The position numbers were made by a program, and so were the translations under genes. Source: Rahnella inusitata_A (GTDB lineage: Bacteria; Pseudomonadota; Gammaproteobacteria; Enterobacterales; Enterobacteriaceae). Taken from it: a stretch of 64,000 bases of DNA. This document shows positions 1 to 6,498 of this stretch, in pieces (position 1 is the first letter of the stretch; each line of letters opens with the position of its first letter). The stretch lies in contig NZ_CBCPJJ010000022.1 in the NCBI RefSeq assembly GCF_965118895.1, positions 1 through 64,000 on the forward strand. Direction: 5' to 3'. The notes beneath the pieces are model-generated. The model saw only the letters and a program-made list of their open reading frames with translations. It did not search any database and was not told where the DNA came from.

Positions 1-1
1 G

Positions 2-388
2 GGATTAAATTTATATGCCTATGTTCCAAACCCGCTGACGTGGATAGATCCGCTGGGGTTGAGTTGTAAAACAATAAAAACCAATAGTCGAAATGATGCG
101 TTAAACCGTGCTCAACAACATGCACAAGTTCCAAGAATTTCTCGTGGCGGGCAAGATTTTAGTTTGAATGATTTAAATCCAACCAGCCGTGGAAATGGTT
201 GGGGAAAAATGAAAGCTGATGGTGCTCAGAAATTAGGTCGCCATAATCCTAATGGGAAAAATTCCTGGTTTGAACATCCAGATGGGCATCCAGCAGATGC
301 TGGGAAACTAAATATACCAGACCATCATTCAAATGGGCATGTTCATGCGATTAACACTAAAGGGGAAGAGGTTATATTTACATGGTAG
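2..388 (+). CDS. Rhs family protein, C-terminal toxin tip (5' end outside window)
   Basis: The frame is open from the first base and reads the hallmark end of an Rhs/YD-repeat core (YAYVPNPLTWIDPLGL, codons 5-20). It then switches to a short variable domain of about 108 residues. In Rhs proteins this border separates the conserved shell from a polymorphic toxin that is delivered to competitors, often by type VI secretion. The tip is rich in Gly, Asn and His and ends with a His cluster (PDHHSNGHVHAI) that looks like a nuclease-type active site. I do not recognise the exact toxin family. The stop overlaps the next gene, the normal layout for a toxin and its immunity gene. The TTG at 59 is not a real start, because the frame runs in from upstream. 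Confidence 0.85.
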   Translation, partial: GLNLYAYVPNPLTWIDPLGLSCKTIKTNSRNDALNRAQQHAQVPRISRGGQDFSLNDLNPTSRGNGWGKMKADGAQKLGRHNPNGKNSWFEHPDGHPADAGKLNIPDHHSNGHVHAINTKGEEVIFTW

Positions 389-996
389 CGAATGAAAGGT
401 TAATAAAATTCCCAGTACCTGACTGGAATAGGGTCATTAGTTCAGACCTTGATTCAATAGCGTATTGTTTATGCTATCAATATGATTTTGGCCCAAATAA
501 CTTTGGGCCTTATGGGTTTAATACTGATAAATCATCTAAGATTATTCATGATCTCTTCCCTAATTTGTTTTTTTATAGAAAGAATGCCGAAAGTGATACA
601 ACTCGGTTAATTAGCACGGGGACGATCAATAGCAAAGGTATTTATCTATATGGTGACACTGAGAAAATCAATTTGTTGCAGATAGAATTAGATAAGTATT
701 ATTTATCCAAAAAGAAAAATGAGATGAGGCTGAAAAAAAACCTCAACCCTGAGCCTCTACCTTCTGAACCTGTATTATTGGGCCTGGAAAAAAAAAGTGA
801 ATATCGAAGCGATAGTATAAGGGCGGTAATTAACTCAGGGTGTGGTTTGTTTATACATCATCATTATATTCCTGAAGCAGGTGATAGTATTATACTATTC
901 GATTGTTACCTCGAATCTTCTATAAAGAACACTGTATTAAACTATGATGTCGATTTTTTAGAAGTGGACTCAATCGATACTTTAAAAGCATGGTGA
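382..996 (+). CDS. Putative immunity protein for the Rhs toxin tip
   Basis: A 204-residue protein with no signal peptide or membrane segment, so probably cytosolic. Its ATG lies inside the last codons of the Rhs gene (7-base overlap), which suggests translational coupling. Base composition is AT-rich and codon use differs from the housekeeping genes further on, as is usual for horizontally exchanged Rhs tips. A charged Lys-rich stretch lies around residues 110-125 and the C-terminal third is mostly hydrophobic/acidic. I do not recognise a family. The immunity role is inferred only from position directly behind a toxin tip and from size. The alternative is an unrelated small cytosolic protein. 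Confidence 0.6.
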   Translation: MVANERLIKFPVPDWNRVISSDLDSIAYCLCYQYDFGPNNFGPYGFNTDKSSKIIHDLFPNLFFYRKNAESDTTRLISTGTINSKGIYLYGDTEKINLLQIELDKYYLSKKKNEMRLKKNLNPEPLPSEPVLLGLEKKSEYRSDSIRAVINSGCGLFIHHHYIPEAGDSIILFDCYLESSIKNTVLNYDVDFLEVDSIDTLKAW

Positions 997-1054
997 AATG
1001 TAAAAGCCGGAAAAATATCTCGATTTTCTCGGCATACTTTATGCGTTTAGTGTA

Positions 1055-1269
1055 TTAAACACTCATCCTCCGGAGCGCCGCTTGCGCGGCGATCTTCATC
1101 TCCCGGCAAGCCAGTTTAACATCCCGCAACTGGCTTCGCAGGGCTTCCCTCTCATGTTTTAGTCCTCCAATTCGTAGCAGTCCAGAGCCAGCATAATACA
1201 GCCATCGGTTATTTTAACGGTGATATGTGCGCCCGTCTCAACCCCCTCCTTACGCAGACAATTACCCAT
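1055..1269 (-). pseudogene. SymE-like toxin remnant (frameshifted)
   Basis: On the minus strand a short frame from ATG 1269 reads MGNCLRKEGVETGAHITVKI followed by TDGCIMLAL, ending at a TAA at 1159-1161. This resembles the C-terminal SymE/SpoVT-AbrB-like core (G-x-W-L-x-x-A-G-F-x-T-G...V-x-V...GCI-V-L). The expected tail continues in another frame as EREALRSQLRDVKLACREMK and stops at 1055, so a one-base indel near 1162-1170 has split the gene. In the upstream direction the same frame meets a stop at 1303. SymE genes are commonly found near Rhs loci in enterobacteria. Homology is from memory of the family pattern; decay is read directly from the sequence. Confidence 0.6.
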
Positions 1270-1302
1270 AGGATTAATATTATGCCCCGGTTGGGCACAT
1301 AG

Positions 1303-1518
1303 CTAACAAGGTGGGAAACGATAGCCTGAATCCTGAGCAGAACGCTGAACAGGTAAATCTAGCATGCGTAATATCGCCTCACCGGCCATGACGATATCTC
1401 CGCCGAACCGCAGTTCTATCGTTACAATCCGGCCTCCAAACTGCTGGATAGCGCGAAACGATACATCCTTAAATACATCATCGAGTACAACAACATCGGA
1501 TGACCTCTTACTCATCAT
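1303..1518 (-). CDS. Hypothetical 71-residue protein upstream of the SymE remnant
   Basis: A short minus-strand frame, in phase with the SymE-like remnant and separated from it only by a stop codon at 1303-1305. The product has a plausible globular pattern (VLDDVFKDV..., then RFGGDIVMAGEAILRMLDL). No signal peptide, membrane segment or familiar motif is visible and no strong ribosome binding site precedes ATG 1518. It could be the front part of the same broken gene (a single stop away) or an independent small ORF. Existence as a functional protein is uncertain. Confidence 0.3.
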   Translation of the reverse strand: MMSKRSSDVVVLDDVFKDVSFRAIQQFGGRIVTIELRFGGDIVMAGEAILRMLDLPVQRSAQDSGYRFPPC

Positions 1519-1591
1519 GGTGGATTTTCACCCAACGAATAAAGGTCCTCCGCTTACAGGGGAACTTTTACCAGACCGAATCATTAAATAT

Positions 1592-2512
1592 TTACTTATT
1601 CCCAGTCTGTATTCTCCGCTCCACCGCAACCTTCCTCCCCGGACTCAGTACCAGCCATACCGCCAGACAGATCAGCACCCCACCTGCAAAAAATCCTTCA
1701 GACAGCGTTTCGTTAAGCAGCAGATATCCCCACAAAATCCCGAACGGTGGGATTAGAAATGTGACGGTCATGGTACGCAGCGGGCCGATGTCGGCTATCA
1801 GCCGGAAATACAAAATGTACGCCCATGCAGTGCAGACGAAGCCCACTGCCAGTACGCAGAGCCAGATCAGCGGTTGTGCCCACATCACCGGGGCTTCAGT
1901 CGCCGAGGTATAGAGGAAAAACGGCAGCAGGAACAACGTGGCACCAAGCTGGCTGCCGGTCGCCACCAGTTTGGGATCCAGACCGCCGCGCTCGGTTATC
2001 CAGCGGCGGGTCAGGAATCCGGCAATCGCATAACATCCGGTCGCCACCAGACAGGCGATCACTCCCGCCAGTAAATGTGTCAGCGATTCGGCGCTGCCGG
2101 TGGTGGTCAACAGCGTAATCCCCAGCAGTCCGAGCAGAACGCCGAGCGCTTTTTTAAACGTCACCGCTTCATGGAAAAACAGACCGCCGATGAGCACGCC
2201 CATCAGCGGCGTAGTGGCGTTGAGGATCGCCGAGTATCCGGCGGGCAACCAGCGTGCTGCCAGACAATACATCAGAAACGGCAGACCGGAGTTGATCACA
2301 CCGAGCAGCAGCGAACTGCCGAATTTCTGCTGATAATTACGCGGCGTTCTTAGCACGGTAAGGATCACCGCCAGCCCGATGAACCCGAAGAGCACCCGCA
2401 GAAACGCCGTATTAATCGCCCCGAAAGCTGGTGCGGCGATGCGCATAAATAAAAAGCTGCCGCCCCAGATCGCCGCCAGCAATAACAAACGGCCATAATC
2501 ACCACTTTTCAT
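1592..2512 (-). CDS. EamA/DMT-superfamily transporter
   Basis: A 306-residue very hydrophobic protein with about ten membrane helices arranged as two EamA repeats; the motif LAAIWGGSFLFMRIAAPAFG near the N-terminus is the typical first EamA helix. Such inner-membrane proteins export amino acids, metabolites or drugs; the substrate here is unknown. Length is normal for the family. The start is supported by GGGGAAC about six bases before ATG 2512. The gene ends in a basic tail after the last helix. It is transcribed alone, divergently from the MFS exporter at 2814. Confidence 0.85.
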   Translation of the reverse strand: MKSGDYGRLLLLAAIWGGSFLFMRIAAPAFGAINTAFLRVLFGFIGLAVILTVLRTPRNYQQKFGSSLLLGVINSGLPFLMYCLAARWLPAGYSAILNATTPLMGVLIGGLFFHEAVTFKKALGVLLGLLGITLLTTTGSAESLTHLLAGVIACLVATGCYAIAGFLTRRWITERGGLDPKLVATGSQLGATLFLLPFFLYTSATEAPVMWAQPLIWLCVLAVGFVCTAWAYILYFRLIADIGPLRTMTVTFLIPPFGILWGYLLLNETLSEGFFAGGVLICLAVWLVLSPGRKVAVERRIQTGNK

Positions 2513-2813
2513 TCAGTTCCCCTGTTTAACATTGGCTAAAGCCTTATTTTTGATGGCGTGATGGACAGCATTTCCGGTTCAAAATCCCGCTGTTCAGTGT
2601 AGTTAAACCTGCTAATTGAGAACCCTCTTTTTCTTGCTTTATCATTCAGGAAAGCCCAAAGGCTGAAAAGGAATGTTCAACGTCACAATAAGTAATATTT
2701 TGGCATACCGCTCTTTTTGCCCCTCCCCGGATCTATAACCCGGCCAAAGGTGTGTGATAGGTTTATTACTTATCATCTAACTTTTCATTTTGCCGTTTTT
2801 CAGGACACACACC
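2513..2813. other. Divergent intergenic region, 1592-2512 and 2814-4259 genes
   Basis: About 300 bases between two divergent transporter genes, so both promoters must lie here. An imperfect inverted repeat (GATAGGT-TTATT-ACTTATC, about 2756-2774) sits about 40 bases before the MFS start and could be an operator. No regulator gene is adjacent. No small gene or RNA was recognised. Confidence 0.35.
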
Positions 2814-4259
2814 ATGAGCCAAAGTAAACCGGATGTCGCACAACATCCGTCGAAGGACAGTGCAGCCAGTTCAGGGATCTCCGTCATTGCTTTACTGGTC
2901 GCCGCGGCTTTCTTCATGGAATTTATCGATGGCACGGTGATCGCCACCGCGCTGCCGCAGATGGCGTTGTCGTTTGGCGTTTCAGCGGTAGATCTCAATG
3001 CCGGGATGAGCGCTTACATGCTGACCCTGGCGGTGCTGATCCCGGCCAGCGGCTGGGCAGCGGAGCGCTTCGGAGCGCGTAACGTGTTTACCTTCGCGCT
3101 GGGCGTATTTACGCTGGCCTCCCTGTTTTGTGCGATGGCGTCAAGCGTCAGCGAATTTATCATCTTACGCATTATTCAGGGGATCGGCGGCGCACTTATG
3201 GTGCCCGTCGGACGTCTGACCGTGCTGAAAACAACGCCCAAACCTCAGCTGATCAAAGCCATTGCCACACTCACCTGGCCCGCGCTGGTTGCCCCCATTC
3301 TGGGGCCGCCGCTGGGCGGATTTATCACCCACTACGCATCATGGCACTGGATTTTCTACATCAACGTTCCGCTGGGAATTATTGCGATGATCCTCGCGTG
3401 GCGGCTTTTTCCGCAGGCACGTCCGCCGGAGCCGAAGCATTTTGATAAGCGCGGATTTTTGCTGACCGGCGTCGCGATGCTGTCACTGGTCACAGGTCTC
3501 GAGTTATTGAGTCAGGATCACATTCTGTGGATGACGGCCACGCTGTTGCTGGCGTTGGGCGTAGTGGTCTGCGTGCTGGCGATAAGACATTTGTATCGCG
3601 CTTCTGCGCCGATGGTGCATCTGGGAGCGCTGGTCATTCCGACCTTCCGGGTCAGCATGGGCGGCGGTTCGTTGTTTCGCGTCACCATCAGCGCCGTGCC
3701 ATTTTTGCTGCCGCTGATGTTGCAGGTCGGGTTTGGGATGGATCCGTTCCACGCCGGGCTTTTGGTGCTGGCGGTTTTCGCCGGGAATCTGGCAATGAAA
3801 CCGGCGACCACGCCGTTGATCCGGCGTTATGGATTCCGGCCAGTGCTGGTGGTAAACGGATTGCTGAGCGTTTTCTCACTGCTGTTCTGCGCCTTCCTGA
3901 CGCCCGGCACGCCGGACTGGCTGGTGATGCTGCTGCTGTTTCTCGGCGGCCTGAGCCGGTCGATGCAATTTACTGGCATCAGCACGCTGGCCTTCTCTGA
4001 CGTTCCCGCAAAACAGATGGCTGATGCTAACACCCTGTTCAGCACGGTCTTGCAGCTGTCGGTCGGACTGGGTATTACAGTGGGCGCGTTGGGTACGCGG
4101 CTCGGTGAGCAACTGGTGAATCATATGCAATGGCAGGCCGTGCCGGGCATGAGTTTTAAAATCGCGTTCGTGGTGATCGCCCTGCTGACGCTGATCGGCT
4201 GGCTGGATATGCTGCGATTAAAACCGGATGCGGGGGCGGCAGTGTCTGGTAAAGCATAA
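2814..4259 (+). CDS. DHA2-family MFS multidrug exporter (EmrB/QacA type)
   Basis: A 481-residue inner-membrane protein with 13-14 predicted helices. The first helix carries FMEFIDGTVIATALPQM, the D-x-T-x-x-x-x-A-L-P signature of proton-driven DHA2 drug exporters, and RIIQGIGGALMVPVGR matches the antiporter motif C region. I chose ATG 2814 because CAGGA lies nine bases upstream; an in-frame TTG at 2790 would add eight residues but lacks a ribosome site. The gene stands alone with no membrane-fusion partner, so it probably pumps into the periplasm. The substrate cannot be deduced. Confidence 0.87.
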   Translation: MSQSKPDVAQHPSKDSAASSGISVIALLVAAAFFMEFIDGTVIATALPQMALSFGVSAVDLNAGMSAYMLTLAVLIPASGWAAERFGARNVFTFALGVFTLASLFCAMASSVSEFIILRIIQGIGGALMVPVGRLTVLKTTPKPQLIKAIATLTWPALVAPILGPPLGGFITHYASWHWIFYINVPLGIIAMILAWRLFPQARPPEPKHFDKRGFLLTGVAMLSLVTGLELLSQDHILWMTATLLLALGVVVCVLAIRHLYRASAPMVHLGALVIPTFRVSMGGGSLFRVTISAVPFLLPLMLQVGFGMDPFHAGLLVLAVFAGNLAMKPATTPLIRRYGFRPVLVVNGLLSVFSLLFCAFLTPGTPDWLVMLLLFLGGLSRSMQFTGISTLAFSDVPAKQMADANTLFSTVLQLSVGLGITVGALGTRLGEQLVNHMQWQAVPGMSFKIAFVVIALLTLIGWLDMLRLKPDAGAAVSGKA

Positions 4260-4442
4260 GGGAATTGTGAAGTTAATATGAACAGAACTTGATTTATTGA
4301 GTAGGTTTATATGACCACCCGGAATCCATTCACTTAACAAATACCTCATTATTTCAATGAGTTGATCATTTATTTTTTGTGGGTTTGTTCTCGTTTTTTG
4401 ATTTATCTTCTCTTAATAAATTTTCCTGGAATTATCATGGAT

Positions 4443-4470
4443 TGATGTTGAGTAAATTTACTCAACATCA
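4443..4470. repeat. Perfect 28-bp palindrome upstream of the 4521 gene
   Basis: The 28 bases read identically on both strands, centred on TAAATTTA, with arms TGATGTTGAG / CTCAACATCA. It lies about 50 bases before the start of the next gene in an AT-rich stretch and is not followed by a T-tract, so a dimeric regulator's operator is more likely than a terminator. No regulator gene lies next to it. Confidence 0.6.
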
Positions 4471-4520
4471 TGAAATATTTTTAATTTGATTTAAAATAAT
4501 TCTACAAGGAGAGAATAATT

Positions 4521-4928
4521 ATGCCATACGGTGACGAACGTCAGGGATTGATGCGCAGAGTCCAGCTGGAACAAAAAATATTGCAAAGTAGCCGGTTCTC
4601 AATCTACGCTCAGGCAGTCTATTGTGTTAATAAAATGTTGCACCATGCTAACGTAGGGATTTCTGAACAGGCATATGAGAGCATTTCGCGAAACATCAAT
4701 GCCGTAGCTGAAGGGAGGCTTTTTGAAACCTCGGCTTCACTTTCGGAAGCCAGAGTATTCTCACGTGATACCGTGAATGCGTTAAAAGTCGGTGATTATA
4801 AATCTGCAGCCATCACGGCCAGCGGCGTAGTGGTAAATACGCTGGGCGGGCCGTTGTTTTTCGGAAATTACGATCGTAATAAACTGACCGCCATTGAACG
4901 CCATCTCTACGATAGTTTTCATTTGTAA
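4521..4928 (+). CDS. Hypothetical 135-residue protein
   Basis: A strong ribosome site (AAGGAGAG) lies eight bases before ATG 4521, so this is very likely translated. The product is soluble, largely alpha-helical, and has a Gly/Val-rich segment near residues 93-113 (ITASGVVVNTLGGPLFFG) that could form a weak amphipathic or membrane-inserting hairpin. No known domain was recognised. It is a single-gene unit between a perfect palindrome (4443-4470) and a hairpin (4959-4986), suggesting dedicated regulation. Confidence 0.75.
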   Translation: MPYGDERQGLMRRVQLEQKILQSSRFSIYAQAVYCVNKMLHHANVGISEQAYESISRNINAVAEGRLFETSASLSEARVFSRDTVNALKVGDYKSAAITASGVVVNTLGGPLFFGNYDRNKLTAIERHLYDSFHL

Positions 4929-4958
4929 TCTGACGCGCATGAGTTTCTGATTAAACTC

Positions 4959-4986
4959 AGGATGACGGTAAAAATTCCGTCATCCT
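4959..4986. terminator. Hairpin after the 4521 gene
   Basis: A perfect 10-bp stem, AGGATGACGG / CCGTCATCCT, with an 8-base loop. It lies 31 bases after the 4521 gene and is preceded by a second small hairpin (GAGTTT...AAACTC, 4941-4958). The T-tract is weak, so it may terminate or only stabilise the transcript. Confidence 0.5.
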
Positions 4987-5133
4987 CTATTCCCCATCCC
5001 ACGCCACAAACAGCCACCCTTTTAACCGCTTATTCCGCCGTTTGATTTCCCTTAAATCACTCAGAATGCTCGCATCATGCACCTTTTCTATGTGCACTTT
5101 TTGCAGACCAAAACCAACAAGGGTTACTCAGGC

Positions 5134-6495
5134 GTGGCAAAATCATTTTTACGCAGTGGCAGTCTCAACGACATCCTTGCGCTGGGCGAAAACGGGCAAC
5201 CGGTTTATGCATCAGCCCTGCAATTACGGGAAACCTTACGCCTGCGTAAACAACCGTCGATTGCCGATTGTCTGGCTATTCCTCAACTGAATGAATCGGG
5301 CGATCGTCTCGACTGGTACTCTCCCCGCGAAGGCAAAGTGATTTCCTGGGCAGCGGCGACGGATGCGGCGCGAGCGTCGGCATTGCGTCATCTGGAAAAC
5401 TGCCTCGACGGCGTCGCGCAAATCAGCAGTGCAGCCAAAGCCTCTGAAAAATCGGCCCTGCAGTTTTTCGGCGCGTTACTCGAAAAAGCCTTCCGTTTCC
5501 CGGATCAAAATCACGTCTATCTGGTCGGCGGCCAGCCGGTACTGACGTTCTGGGGCTTTGTCAGCCTCGATAACAGCAGCAATACCGACGCGTTCGCCTG
5601 CCTGCGCGAGACTTTGAAAGCCGAAGAACCGCTTCCTGCGTTCGCGATGACCGCAGAAACCGCGCCGATGGAAACGCCAGTTACGCCGCCTGCCGGGCCG
5701 GTTAACGGGGTGAAAACCATCGAGGCCCGCGCCGCCGAAATGGATGTGCCCGCGCCGGAGCCCGTGGTCGTTCGCCGTAAAGTCTCGCCACTGCTGTGGG
5801 CGTTACCGGTGTGCGCGCTGGTGTTGGCCGGTGCTGCCGCAGGCTGGATGTATTCGCGTACGCCTGCGCCGCAACCTGTCGTCGTGAAGGCTGAACCGAA
5901 ACCTGAGCCGGAAGTCATCGCACCTAAGGCGATTGCAGCCGAACCCGAAGCGAAAGCCTCTGAAAACCCGGCACCACAAGTGAAATCTCCTGAAACGGTT
6001 CCTCTGCCAGTTGCGCCTGCGGCCGTGGTGGTGCCTTCGCCAGAACCGGTCGCCGAGGCCGAGAAAAATCCGGTGGTTGCAGAACCGGCTCCCACACCGG
6101 CGCCTGTCAGTAAAAACGCGCTGGTGATGCCGCCGGACGCTGTGAAAATCGGCTCGACGAAATTCCTCAACGGTAACTGGAATGTGATCGTGGATATCAA
6201 AGATCCGGTGACCGGCAAGCCCCCGGTGTTGCGTTATCAAATTAAAGAAGGTCAGGGTACGGTGAAAATCAGCTATGGCGCAGGGATCACCTGTCGCGCG
6301 GCAATCAACGCCGGGCTGATGCAGTCTGGCAATCTGGTGATCAACAGCCGATACCGCGCGAAATGCAGCGACGGTTCCCGCTATCAGATGCCGGAAATCA
6401 GCTGTACCCAGGGCGCGACCGGCGCTGCCGTGTGTCAGGGCCGTTACAACGGTGACACCGTGTATCCCATGACGATAAAGCGCGAAGGTAAATAA
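5134..6495 (+). CDS. srfA: SrfA-family protein
   Basis: A 453-residue bitopic protein. Residues 1-160 form a conserved domain (FLRSGSLNDILALGENGQPVY), a single membrane helix lies at about 220-242 (LLWALPVCALVLAGAAAGWMY), a Pro/Ala/Glu-rich linker covers about 245-335 and a C-terminal domain with several Cys residues ends the protein. This predicts a cytosolic head, a periplasm-spanning linker and a periplasmic domain. I place the start at GTG 5134 (AAGGG upstream) because the product then begins MAKSFLRSG; an in-frame ATG at 5077 adds 19 unlike residues and has no ribosome site. srfB follows after 3 bases. The srf names come from SsrB-regulated factors of Salmonella; biochemical function is unknown. 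Confidence 0.82.
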   Translation: MAKSFLRSGSLNDILALGENGQPVYASALQLRETLRLRKQPSIADCLAIPQLNESGDRLDWYSPREGKVISWAAATDAARASALRHLENCLDGVAQISSAAKASEKSALQFFGALLEKAFRFPDQNHVYLVGGQPVLTFWGFVSLDNSSNTDAFACLRETLKAEEPLPAFAMTAETAPMETPVTPPAGPVNGVKTIEARAAEMDVPAPEPVVVRRKVSPLLWALPVCALVLAGAAAGWMYSRTPAPQPVVVKAEPKPEPEVIAPKAIAAEPEAKASENPAPQVKSPETVPLPVAPAAVVVPSPEPVAEAEKNPVVAEPAPTPAPVSKNALVMPPDAVKIGSTKFLNGNWNVIVDIKDPVTGKPPVLRYQIKEGQGTVKISYGAGITCRAAINAGLMQSGNLVINSRYRAKCSDGSRYQMPEISCTQGATGAAVCQGRYNGDTVYPMTIKREGK

Positions 6496-6498
6496 CCC

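Noticed and set aside
5517..6218. A 233-codon antisense frame in srfA with Gly/Thr/Ser-rich product
   Set aside because: It mirrors the Pro/Ala/Glu-rich linker of SrfA; no start signal.
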